The notes under the pieces are model-generated. The model saw only the letters and a program-made list of their open reading frames with translations. It had not been told where the DNA came from and did no database searches. From Hanleya hanleyi (Eukaryota > Mollusca > Polyplacophora > Lepidopleurida > Hanleyidae): a DNA stretch of 64,000 nt. Location of the stretch: contig JAVTVY010012683.1 in the NCBI GenBank assembly GCA_036873755.1, positions 310,001 through 374,000 of the forward strand, read 5' to 3'. Position 1 is the stretch's first letter, and every line of letters begins with the position of its first letter. The translations under genes and the position numbers were made by a program. This document shows positions 21,225 through 31,750 of this stretch, piece after piece.

Positions 21225-21420
21225 TGGCAGTGCCATTCAAGGCTACAACTGGTATTGATGAAGTCGGAGTGTGTGGGTTCAAATCCTCATGGGACCCACC
21301 CATCCAGCACGAGATCAGTGCTTTACTAAGAAAGTGTCATCCTGAAGTAATTGGATTACTACATGTACTGTACTCACTTGGTAAATGGCATAAAATACAT
21401 GTATATATAATATGAGCTTT
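21225..21420 (+). repeat. tRNA-derived SINE, copy 1
   Basis: A B-box-like GGGTTCAAATCC sits at 21275-21286, followed by a body (ccatccagcacgagatcag, then aaagtgtcatcctg) shared with the copy at 21800. The A box is decayed. RNA polymerase III promoters of this form come from tRNA genes. Confidence 0.6.
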
Positions 21421-21799
21421 AAGAGCTGTGCCATTATTCAGTCTATCAGAGGGGTAGTGAGTGTACGCAATCTAGTCTCTGAACAAAGAAATAAAAATTT
21501 ACCAAAGTTTTTAGCCGTCTCGGGTGACGGGTAGCAATTATTTGTACCGGTCTCATGTGGAGAGAACCTGAGCAAAGGCATTTGGAGCCCATCAAGATTG
21601 AATGTGTATATAATGTATGGATTAAAAGATACTTATGCCCGAAATGTGTGATTTTGGAAGTTCACGCTTCTTTCATTTTCAGTGTTAAAACAGCTGCCAC
21701 CAGGTGACAAATAAGGTTGTTTTCATTCCTGTCACTTAATAAAACTACTTGTCTGGGACAAGTGGAAATATTGATCCCTGTGAACTTCCTCTTTGTGGA

Positions 21800-22025
21800 A
21801 ACTGACGTGGCCGAATGGTTTAGGGAGCTTGTATTTCCTGCTGGCGATTTAGTGCCAACTCTAAGGGCGCGAGTTCTAATCCACATGAGACCGACCCATC
21901 CAGTACTAATTTCTGAGGTTTACCAAGAAAGGGTCATCCCATGTATGTATGTTGTAATTGGATTGATATGTCAACGACTTTGTAAATGGCATCAGTTTAC
22001 ACATGTATATTATATAGTATGTGAT
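21800..22025 (+). repeat. tRNA-derived SINE, copy 2
   Basis: The head resembles tRNA-Ser: gacgtggccgaatggttta with A box TGGCCGAATGG at 21808-21818 and a B-box-like GAGTTCTAATCC at 21871-21882. The body matches copy 1 (cccatccagtactaat, aaagggtcatccc, gtaaatggcat). It cannot be a functional tRNA because the acceptor stem does not close. Confidence 0.65.
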
Positions 22026-22703
22026 GGCTACAGTTAAGCAAGATAACATTGGCTCAAAGGTGGAAATCTGATCCATGTTGACTAACTACAGTTGGTCTTG
22101 TTAGGATTGATGAACATTTTATTAAATAATCAGGCTTTGCTTTTCATCCATTTATTAGGGGTATCTATTCAGATACCTGAAAACGTTCGCGAGTATCCAC
22201 ACCTGTATCCAAGTTTGAATTAATCGAAAGAAAGATACCTTACATGTATATAATTTCTATGGTGGACACTGCAGGTTAATTCATCTGCGAGTAGCTCATT
22301 ATGCAATCGTTCGGATTTCTGACAATTTTGCTTTTTCAGTATTTTTTGTCTTTACGAGTATCGGATACCTGTCGAAATGCAAGGCCTGAATAATGTCTGA
22401 AATATCAGCCTGTCTTATTCATTCAGTTTAGTTTGAAATATTTTGTCAGTCTGCTGGAGGACTTCAAAATTAGCTGGACTAAACAAGTTTTCGGAGTTGA
22501 AAACGGTAAACCGCCATCACTTCTGTTGCCTTGACTGTTTGACTGTGACGGCATATCAGACCAGCTGCCCAAAGACTGCACATAATTACTATTTATGCTG
22601 CTCAAGGTGGTCTATTGTCACGTGACAAACGAACGTCGAAGTTCCATAAATACTGTCTCAAAGGCATGACAGATAAAAGTGAAAATTTCAGGCTCTAGTA
22701 TGG
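22026..22703. other. Unassigned DNA
   Basis: No gene or repeat that I can define. Short ORFs on both strands lack recognisable motifs. Confidence 0.4.
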
Positions 22704-23062
22704 GGGGCTTTCAGAAAGGATCTATACATATGAGCTAACATTCTTTTATAACCCCCTGAACAAATTTCAGCCTGTGTTTGAAAGAGCCAACATCGCCGCA
22801 ACAATGATAAGTACGCCTACAGCCTTGGGTTCGAGACCACAAATATAGTCTCGAACCCAAGGCTATAGGCATACTTTACATTGTTGAGGCGATGTTAGCT
22901 TATTGAAAGACCGCCTGAAATTTGTTCAGGGGATTATAAAAGAATGTTAGCTCATATGTATAGATCCTAAGTTTTCTGAAAGCCCCTGTGGGCCCATAAC
23001 TAAACCCTGAGGAGGGTGACTGGGCCCGACCTATAGACCTCTTACTAGAGAGGGCTATATTC
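22704..23062. mobile_element. Inverted-repeat (foldback) element
   Basis: Arms of about 138 bp at 22704-22841 and 22849-22986 are near-perfect reverse complements with a loop of a few bases. The outer arm sequence (ggctttcagaaa, then ttataaccccctgaac) also occurs in the element at 29456-30150. A copy of the family end gagggctatat.catttagct lies at 23042-23061. Confidence 0.65.
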
Positions 23063-23095
23063 ATTTAGCTTCTCTTATTCATCAAATGGTGTTGA

Positions 23096-23340
23096 TTACA
23101 AGCGTCTAGTCCGTCATTCATAATCCAGCCGTCGTCCATTAGAGAATATCCGCGTCCATAATCCAAAGACCTATTCCATTTTCCACATAACAGTATTAGC
23201 ACCAAATTCAAAAAGACAATCATAGTATACATAAACATAGGCTTGTTTCCTGCAAGAGAGAAGCGGTCAACAGTTTTCAATGATGCCGGCAAGACATCAT
23301 GATGTTCCAAAAATATCAAATCCGTATCGCTGATCAGTAT
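23096..23340 (-). CDS. Small ORF with a membrane segment at the PLE 3' end (P2)
   Basis: An open frame of about 80 residues (longest form 23065-23319) downstream of the RT. It reads through KPMFMYTMIVFLNLVLILLC, a plausible membrane anchor, and then the polar repeat-like GRGYSLMDDGWIMNDGLDAC. The same peptide can be read in P4 and mostly in P3 and P5. It could be a real small protein or a structured UTR that happens to be open; I cannot tell from the frame alone. Confidence 0.35.
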
Positions 23341-23497
23341 TCTTAATCCATAATATTCGTTATAGAGTCGTCATCTAAAAAAATGATGTATCTCAGTCAC
23401 GCTTTGATTGTGACTGTTCATATGAGTACCATGAAGATCTTGAAGTACATGGGTTCATACGGCCCCTAGCCCCGGGTTAAGCGGAATTAGACACAAG

Positions 23498-25005
23498 TTA
23501 CGAAACGTAGCGCCATAGATCGTGCACGCTACGTTCGTATTTTGCTATCAGCATGCGATATGTATCGCCAAATTTGAGAAACTTTGAGTGGAGGCGCTTG
23601 GTGGAATAGCCCTGTTTTATAAGTTTCTGCAACAATGTTTTGTGACGTTGATTAAAATCATCACATTTAACACAAGATCTAGCAAATGCTACTAAGCGAG
23701 ATATGTATACGCCATATGCCGGTCCCACTGGAATATTACTATCCAGAAAGGGATAGTTTACGATGTCGAAATTGTAATCATCTCTTTTGTCATAAAGTCG
23801 ACGAGAGAGAATGCCCGCTTCATTTTTATAGAGATATAGATCTAAATAAGATGTGCCTGTAGGGCTATCTGTAGTTTCCTTCAAATCCAGTGAAGGTGGA
23901 TATATATCCTTCACTGCGTCATTTATATAGCGATTATCCACAGCGAGAAGATCGTCTATATAGCGTTTGGTGAATGAGAAGGAACGGGCTTTGAATGGAT
24001 CGGTTTTTGAAAGCGCCTTCATATAGTCATATTCATAAGAGAACAGATACAGGTCGGCCAACAGGGTGCACAATTAGTACCCATTGGAATACCTATATGC
24101 TGCCGATATATTGTGTTGCCAAATTTCACATAGATATTTTTAATGAGAAATTCAAGGAACTCTATAAACAAAGAAACATCCCATGAATGATATCTCTTGT
24201 ATGTAGTCGAGCTAAAGAATGCTTTATGGCTTCCGACATTAATATATCTACGATCAGTTTTCTTGAACAGATACTATTAATGAACTTAGACGGTCAATAA
24301 GGTCCTGATGAGGGATTGTAGTATGGAGAGTCGAGAAATCCCATGTGGATACATGTCTGTACGGTATGTGACCTTTAGCATCAAGTTCTTCCGTAAGACA
24401 TTTTGAGTTTTTCAATATCCACATACATTCAACGCCAGAGTTCTTAGAAATAGTGGCGCAATACCTTTCCCAAAATGCTTTTACCTCCTGAAGGGCCCTC
24501 GTCAATAGGGTTGAAAGAAGCTTGGTGGTGCAGCTTCTAGAACCAGCTATGAATCTAGCTTTGTATGGTGATTTATGCATTTTGGGAGTCCAGTATATTT
24601 TTGGTATGTCGTTATGATTGGTTGGAAGACAAATACCTCTTTCCCTGAGAAACTTTTTGTGATTGTTAAATAAATCTTCCAGAGTAAATGCAGTTTGGGA
24701 GTAAGTAGACGTATTTGATGAAGATATGTCTACACTCAATTCTTTAACCAGCACCTGGTAATAGTAATATTTACATATGATATTATATTATTCGGAGCTT
24801 TGTCTGCTGGGACTATGACGAATTTACTCTGGAGATTTGCTAGAACTTCTTGCGAATTGAGGTTTCTCAGAACTTGTTTTGCTTGGGGAAGAGTACTTCT
24901 GTCAATATGGCGGATTGTTTCAACGACCTTGCTCTTGGTGAGGTCCAGCCAATCAGCGAGTACTGTAGGTTCAACTTTTTCTCGCTTAGACCAATCAATC
25001 ACACT
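23498..25005 (-). pseudogene. PLE reverse transcriptase, P2
   Basis: The minus-strand reading gives VIDWSKREKVEPTVLADWLD, the DKG-like VPADKAPNNI, WTPKMHKSPYKARFIAGSRS, motif A (TWDFSTLHTTIPH), motif B and RYIDDLLAV. Two indels break it: a 2-bp loss near 24270 (ending the frame at VSVQEN) and a missing C in the run near 24067 (GTNCAPLL region). The C-terminus LIAKYERSVHDLWRYVS ends without an endonuclease domain. Confidence 0.8.
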
Positions 25006-25427
25006 GAAGCTAAGCTCACACTTCTTTAAATGGGGGAAAAAATTCCAGTGCCCATCTGCGAGAGACGAGGTATCTTCCATGTAAGTTTCAAACCTGTCCA
25101 TCAAATAGTAATCTCTACATTTCACCTTTAATGGTGTGTTCTGCATATGTGGCGTGGGATGGTTTTCTGACTGCAGTAGGTAACAATTCTGCTGAAGAAT
25201 TGTCCAGCAGGACACTTCTAATCAATTGATGCTGACCTGAGAAATATCGCTACCAAATATTCAATAGCTATGGACACGTCACAACTGATTCCAACCACCC
25301 GGATGACAATTTCAAAATGGGTCTTTCCAGAAACATGTAATTTAAAAAAATAATATCTGAAGAAGACCGATACACATGTACATGAGCATGTCACTTTTTC
25401 GCTAACATACCAATTTTACACACAATG
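25006..25427 (-). other. Orphan coding-like fragment fused to P2, then spacer
   Basis: From 25215 to 25006 the minus strand stays open and runs in frame into the P2 protein (CRDYYLMDRFETYMED, DGHWNFFPHLKKCELS). It is absent from P3. I do not recognise it. It may be an older N-terminus of the family or a captured exon. Nothing is seen in 25216-25427. Confidence 0.35.
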
Positions 25428-27031
25428 TCACTTCACCAAAGGTGGAAACAGATTGCATATTGCTGAACAAACGGTTACAATATCATCTATCAATGGAACC
25501 ATTGATATAGGGAGAACATGAGTCAATAATCTGAACCACTTCACTCGGTTGATGGCCCTTTCCACATGTACTCGGGCGTTAGAAACTTTTTTGGTTCTCT
25601 TGACATTTTGTTCACGACCTTGACCAGGAGGAGGGATAACCAACTTGGCATGTCGTAGCATCAGTTCCTCTTGGATTGGAAATCCTCTGTCTGCCATAAT
25701 GGTGTCACCTGGTTCGACTTTTTCAAGAATACCGGACTCGTGGACTATGTGTTTGTCTGACGCCCTCCCTCCCCAAGCTTTGGAGAGAAACGTGATCATG
25801 CCATTTGGTGCAATGGCAATCAAGAACTTGACTGTATTATGCTTCTTGTAATCAGACCAAGTTTTTGCCTGCACATCCAAACTTCGTGGCCTCTGAATAA
25901 ACATTTCTGTGCAGTCCAAAGTACATCTCAGGCTCTTGAATTCACTAATTGATTGGGGTATTTGTCTCTGAATGGTTTCCTTGTCTGGCCAAAATATAAG
26001 GGGTTTCAACTGAACTGCTAGGAACTTTGTCCAAGTGTTGATGATCTCCGACACTGTTGTATTGGACAGGTTGAACATGTCTGCAAGTAAATCATTTGAC
26101 ACACCTTGGCGGATTTTCATTAGGGTCAACAGCATTTCATCCTCTAGACATCCCTTTCTTTTGGGGCCAGGTTTTTGTGGAAAAGTTTTCAGATATTGAC
26201 GTGGCACTTTGGAGGATTGAACATGGCGTTTTTTGCCTTTCCAGTACACCATATTTTTAGCCTTCTTCTGTACATGTTTGAAGAGTGCACAGAAAGATTT
26301 TCTGTTTGGAAGTCCTGTGTAGATTTTAACTTTTTGTCACTTCTTAGAAGATGTTTATGTACAGGTGTTGATTTACGTTTCGCATGGATTTGCTGCTTTT
26401 CATTCAATTTCTTTTCTTGTTCTAACATTTCTAATTTGAGCTGTAGTTTACAGACTTGAATATGCAGACTCTGACAACCTGCACAGGAGCAATCCTCATC
26501 ACAGTTGCATGCCCAAGTATAGTTATGATGATGATTTGGAGACAACTCTGGCATAGTACCAAGGTCACTTTGTAACACAGGCATCTCACTGTGAACTCCA
26601 GAAACCTGTTCATCTCGACTAAATTGCAGACGACGTCTTCTTTTAATTATTGGTTTATTGGCACGATCAGTTGGTGGAGGTCTGATCAAAGCGGTCTCTT
26701 CTTTGATTGGCGTGTACCCTAGATGAAGGACTGGATCGGGGTTTTCAACTGTCGGTAGGCCATCCACAAAGTGTTTAGAACACACGCGATCTTGTGGGCC
26801 TGGCGTCCAGTTCTGTCTGGAAGAATGTTGCTTTCGGTTGACAAGCTTTGTCCACCTTAGTAGTGCATCCTTGTCCCGTCTTGCTGTGGGAAAAGGGAAA
26901 AGACGGAACGGCTCCGGACAGTCACAGGAACAGGTTCCCAAATTGCAATCGTGCAAATGACAAAAGTTTTGACGCCATTGTTTCAGACGATATTCGCCAT
27001 TGTAACAATTGATAAATGCACATATTCTCAT
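25428..27031 (-). pseudogene. THAP/DDE transposase, unit 1
   Basis: The start ATG at 27031 gives MRICAFINC, a THAP zinc finger with an unusually long Cys-rich insertion before LFPFPTARR. It ends in DRVCSKHFVDGLPT, so the four ligands (Cys, Cys, Cys, His) are present. A Cys-rich linker (CNCDEDCSCAGC) and a coiled coil near residue 200 (QLKLEMLEQEKKLNEKQQ) follow. A 1-base frameshift near 26322-26331 leads into YTGLPNRKSFCALFKH and the DDE_Tnp_4 domain: LRCTLDCTEMF, TIMADRGFPI and HVERAINRVK supply the three acidic residues. It ends at LFPPLVK (25428). Such proteins bind transposon ends through THAP and cut DNA with the RNase H-like core. It converges with YqaJ unit 1. Confidence 0.8.
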
Positions 27032-27109
27032 TTTGGAAAATACTCGTAAAGGCAAGAGAAGTTAGATGGGTTCAATGTGAACACTGTGTTAACTTGAGAG
27101 AAAGGAAGT

Positions 27110-28500
27110 TTCCATGTCAAACATAGTAACTTCAAAGACAATAAGTTACTAAGCTATTTCAATCCAAATAATGACTTCAGAGAAAGTGACCAAAATATTT
27201 GTACGTCAAAAACAGCGACTTCAAATACAAGTGAGTCCGCAAACTATTTCAATGTGAAGAATTGTAGTGATAGGAAGTTCCATGTCCAAAGACAAGTTAC
27301 CAGAATATTCCTACAAACAACAGTAACTTCAAAGACAGATAAGTTACCAGAATATTCATACAAACAGTAACTTCTAAGACTGGTAATTTAACAGAATATT
27401 CTGTCAACAATAGTAACTTCAGTGAGACGTAAGTTACCAGAATTTCCTGTCAATTCAGTTAAATGAATATGCGTACCACAACAGCGTCTTCAAATACTAT
27501 TAACAGAATATTATACTGTCAACAAACGTAACTTCTAAGAATTAAGTTACCGGAATTTATGCGTACCACAACAGTACCTTCAAAGACCGGTAAGTTTCCA
27601 GAATATTATTCTGTCAACAGTGGTAACTTCTAAGAATTAACCCAAATATGTGTACCACAAACAGTACCTTCAAAGACAGGTAAGTAACATGTACCAGAAT
27701 ATTATACTGTCAACAATGGTAAATTCCAAGAATTCAGTTAAAGGAATATGTGTACCACAACGGTACCTTCAAAGACAGGAAAGTTACCAAAATATTATAC
27801 TGTCAACAATGGTAACTTCTAACACTTACCAGAATAATCGTACCCCAATACTAACTTCAAAGACTGGTAAGTTACCAAAATATTATACTGTCAACAATGG
27901 TAACTTCTAACACTGAAGTTACCAGAATAATCGTACCACAATACTAACTTCAAAGACTGGTAAGATACCAGAATATTATTTTGTCAACAACGGTGACTTC
28001 TAACACTTAAGTTACCAGAATAATGGTACCACAATACTAACTTCAAAGACTGGTAAGTTACCAGGATATTATTTTATCACGACAACGGTAACTTTTAAGA
28101 ATTAAGTTACCGGAATATGCTTACCACAACAGTACCTTGAAGACAGGCAAGTTATCAAAATATTCGTACAATAGTAATTTGAAAGACTGGCAAGTTACCA
28201 GAATATTCCTATTTAACGAAGTATTTGTGTGTCAAAAATAGGGCCAATATACAGGTAAATTGGCAAGCTACTTGAAGAACAGTAGTAATAGGCAGTTACG
28301 TTCTAGATGAACAATATTAACTTCAAAGACTGATAAGCTGCATGTACCAGAATACTTGAACAACAATAGTACAGGTACCTTGAAAGACGGGTAAGTTACC
28401 AGAATAATTGTTCATCAGCAACAACGTCAAATATTATGGAAAAGTTACCAGAATATAGTAACTTAAAGACTAACAAGATACCAAAATATTTCAATCTGAA
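27110..28500. repeat. Degenerate satellite of GTAACTTC...AAGTTAC units
   Basis: About 1.4 kb of imperfect repeats with a period near 94 bp, best kept at 27660-28100, made of two related half units of about 47 bp. Each half holds gtaacttc or aagttaccagaat, so units are partly self-complementary. It lies directly upstream of the unit 1 transposase. ORFs in it are artefacts. Confidence 0.7.
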
Positions 28501-29455
28501 CAACAGTAGAGACCCTGCAAATATTACATTAACTTTTAACTTACGTTGTTACATTATAGATACAGGTAGGCAACCAGGATACAGTTTCTGGGATACAGTG
28601 GGGGGGGGGGGGGTTCCTCTTGACTCCAAAAACAGCTCTCAGATGTATATCCCCTTCCAATAGTCAATTGAATTTGATTATTCAAATGTACTGGCCATCA
28701 CCAAGCTGTCTTGTAGAGAAACGGTGTAACAATTCAGCAAGGCGCGAACGTCGTGTTGACCATGAATGATGGGAAGTTTTTTCAAAACATTTCTGCTTCA
28801 TTCATCCATATATGGAGTAGAGCACTTGGGCTCACAGGGCTGTTATTCCATCATGACACAATCATGTCAAGAGGTTAACTCCTGCTATTGGTGGTAGGGT
28901 TGTTTCATGAGCCAGTGGACGCTGTCGGCAACTAAGGTTGCTCTTGGTTCTCCCGAGAAGTAAAACTGCAATATATAGGAACAAATTGTTCAACAGCCTT
29001 TTCAAAAGTATTTTTGTGAATATACTGTGCTAAGTGCTAAAGGAAACAGGGACTTTAAGATATGAAATGATGGTACAACACAGATCTTGTTATCCCAAAT
29101 AATTTTACATATTACATATCACAATGTCTATAGTCCTTCGAAATATGTACTTTACTAATTCCACACAACCAGGAGTGTGCAGGAGATAATACTTACAAGT
29201 ATGATGACAGGATGATACGAAGTCAGAATTGTGCTGGTGTAGATCTATGCGCTTACTGGCATGATTCTGCTGGAAACACAAATTGAATATGGTCACAGTT
29301 TGGTTGGAAATGTTCAGTATAGTTGGATGTCAGCATAAAACACTACCGATGTTGTGTAACCAAATTGGGGGGGGGAAGGTATCTCGAGCAGGGCTGCCAA
29401 TTTAATCCAGTTTCTGAAGTGGGATAAAGGAAGCACCCCCCCCCCCTCCCCCCGC
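28501..29455. other. Unassigned DNA with G and C homopolymers
   Basis: No gene. A 14-base G run lies near 28600 and C-rich runs near 29437-29453. Such runs are assembly-sensitive. Confidence 0.4.
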
Positions 29456-30150
29456 CAGCTAACTAATATATAGCCCTCGGAGTAGTAGGGCTCCCGGCGA
29501 GGATTTAGGTCTGTGCTCAGGAAGGCTTTCAGAAAACTCAGGATCTATATAGATGAGCTTACATCCTTTTATAACCCCCTGAACATATTTCAGGCTGTCT
29601 TTCAAAGAACTAAAATCGTCGCATAGCCCTATAGCTCCGGTGTATCCTTGTTCCATACTACGTGAGAACAACGCTACGGCTGCAAGCCAGCCACCAGATC
29701 GAGTTGTTGGGAAATTGCCGTACGGGCAATATTTGCCGAACCAATTGACCATAACCAATAAAATAATTCGATTCTATGTCCACTTACCTTTCATAAAAAT
29801 CCTTGTTTATGAGTGACCGTCCGTTTTTAGCTTGGCAAGAGATCGAAACTCGATAAGTTTTACATGGACAGTATAACCCCCTCGTCCGAGTTTCGATCTC
29901 TTGCCAAGCTAAAAACGGACGGTCACTCATAAACAAGGATTTTTATGAAAGGTAAGTGGACATAGAATCGAATTATTTTATTGGTTATGTCAATTGGTTC
30001 GGCAAATATTGCCCGTACGGCAATTTCCCAACAACTCGATCTGGTGACTGGCTTGCAGCCGTAGCGTTGTTCTCACGTAGTACGGAGCAAGGCTACACCG
30101 GAGCTAATAGCCCTACTACGAAAGAGGGCTATATATTATCTAGCTACCCC
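29456..30150. mobile_element. Foldback DNA element with 'gagggctatatattat' ends
   Basis: Near-perfect inverted arms at about 29633-29850 and 29886-30105 flank a spacer of about 35 bp. The ends are agctaactaatatatagccc (29458) and its counterpart ending tatattatctagct (30150). The left arm has about 150 bp of extra sequence shared with 22704-22775. The mirrored ORFs (WFGKYCPYGNFPTTRS) are products of the arms and not evidence of a gene. Confidence 0.75.
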
Positions 30151-30559
30151 CCAAACACACACACCCCAATTATTAACCTTTTCCAGGATTTTACGATTTC
30201 AATATTCTCTTCCTCTCATGATGTAAAATGTTTTCCATATCCAATCCACGTGTCAATTTGAGAACAACGAACCCTTGGCATGCAAAGCAATCGTATTACT
30301 AGGCCCCAAAACGTCCATCCATACTCATACTGTCGTCGTTGTTGTTGGCCGAACTGACTGCACTCATACTTTTGATTTTAAGGACCTTCGATCATGGGCA
30401 TAGGTCAGATTTTATGTGTGAAAATGCAATACAAGAAGATCATGCCTTTAATTCACTTTGAATGATCAGACAATTGACTTACGTGCGCTGTAACACAAGC
30501 TGTCAACTGTGGTCAGCTCACCTTCAAACATGTGCGCTTGGTACAAATGACCGCTGACC

Positions 30560-30620
30560 CGGAAGTAGTTTGCATGCGCAGTATTATGCGCAGTCGAGAT
30601 GGCGGAAGAGTCTATTTCTG
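30560..30620 (+). promoter_or_regulatory. CpG-type promoter-like motif cluster
   Basis: Within 50 bp: an ETS-like ccggaagt, two NRF1-like tgcgca half sites (tgcatgcgcagtattatgcg) and a YY1-like agatggcgg that contains an ATG. This mix is typical of animal housekeeping promoters. The ATG opens a 70-codon frame (30599-30811) with no recognised domain, so a first exon is possible but unproven. Confidence 0.3.
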
Positions 30621-30929
30621 CCCGATTTATCATGAGTGATTTGTGCGTCACCGTCTTGTGTTTTCTCGAAGGTTCTATGCACCAATATGGCTGCTTTTGG
30701 AAAACCCCGTATGATACGATTAGATATACTAGGCGCCATCTGTGCATTGATCAAAAGGCCCAGTATGGGCCTTCGTTTATTCGTGGGATGCTTCGTTTAT
30801 TGCTGCTTTGAAAAGAAGCGTGTATTACATTCAAGCAAGACTCCTGTCCCTTGAACAGCCTTTGTAATATAACTGAGAGTTATAGCCCTTATCTATTTGA
30901 ATGTATTTAGGTCAGTTACTTATTAATTT

Positions 30930-31080
30930 GTTGTTGTACCCGGCCCCACGTGGGCGTATATGTACAAATAAAGAAATCTGAATCTGATACTATAGAATTT
31001 ACCGCAGCGCCATCTATTTGTTTTGTACTCTACCTTCGTGGGTGTTATGTACAATAAAACATTGAATTGAATTGAATATA
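30930..31080 (+). repeat. Two retroposon 3' tails in tandem
   Basis: Two related tails lie side by side: gttgtacccggccccacgtg, then tgtacaaataaagaa and (CTGAAT)n at 30930-30988; and ttttgtactctaccttcgtg, then tgtacaataaaac and (ATTGA)n at 31020-31078. They look like the 3' ends of a LINE or SINE family that ends in short tandem repeats. Confidence 0.6.
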
Positions 31081-31274
31081 CAATGGATGTTTCTCGAATG
31101 TATAGCCTCTGTTTATTTGGGTAAATTATGTGGAATCTTCTCGAATTCTTGTCATCGTATCTGGGTTGAATATTACGTCACTGTTATACCAATAAACTGT
31201 GTTGACCTGATGGAATGATCTAGAAATTCCGCTATAGTATAAATTAGCGTGTCAATCAGTTGTGGGGGGAATTG

Positions 31275-31750
31275 AACACTGGCTTTCATATAGTTGGATT
31301 TCTTGATGACGTCAGACCCGCAGATGTAAATACAGTGCGCGCGCAGCTGGTAGGCAAAAACACTTCCGATTGCCGCCTTTTTCGAATCGGTCAACACCAT
31401 TGCTCATACCTCTCTCGCTGGTTTGTGTTCTATTATCATAGTTGCGATCATGCCTACGAGCTGCTGTGCCATAGGATGTGCGAACCGAAAAACGGGGAAT
31501 TCCACCATTGGTTTTTTTCGCCTTCCCAGCGACGTTTTCCCTGCCCGTCGTCAACTGTGGTTGACGCGGAGAAATCGAAAAAACTGGACTGCTAAACCTG
31601 GGGCGAGAATTTTTGGGAACCATTTCATAACAGGTAAGATCATAACAATTAGAAATAATCGGTGACATGCCGTATGAAAGTCTCGATTCGAGCATGTTGG
31701 AATTAAATGTTGAAATCTGGAGCCCCAGTAGTAGTAGCTGTAAGCAGCAC
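31275..31750. repeat. Left arm of an inverted duplication containing the THAP exon
   Basis: This segment recurs in reverse orientation at 35640-35985. The far copy lacks about 60 bp, including the terminal inverted repeat region. Confidence 0.7.
31335..31368 (+). repeat. Left terminal inverted repeat
   Basis: It reads gtgcgcgcgcagctggtagg and continues to cttccg. The CA at 31333-31334 is the proposed target duplication. Confidence 0.6.

Larger units (their letters stand above)
23096..25005 (-). mobile_element. Penelope-like element P2
   Basis: The 3' terminus is TTACAAGCGTCTAG at 23096, the same end as in P3, P4 and P5. It contains the 3' small ORF, the RT core and part of the N-terminal region. 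Homology to P3 stops at accaatcaat near 25005. Upstream, to 25215, the frame runs into a sequence that P3 does not have. Confidence 0.85.

Noticed and set aside
21808..21882. A tRNA-Ser gene
   Set aside because: A and B boxes are there, but the acceptor stem does not pair and the body continues as a dispersed repeat; better a SINE.
27110..28500. A CRISPR-like array
   Set aside because: Units are imperfect, partly palindromic and lack unique spacers of constant length; the window is eukaryotic.
29459..30261. Two mirrored ORFs sharing WFGKYCPYGNFPTTRS
   Set aside because: They arise from the inverted arms of one foldback element, so similarity is not evidence of coding.
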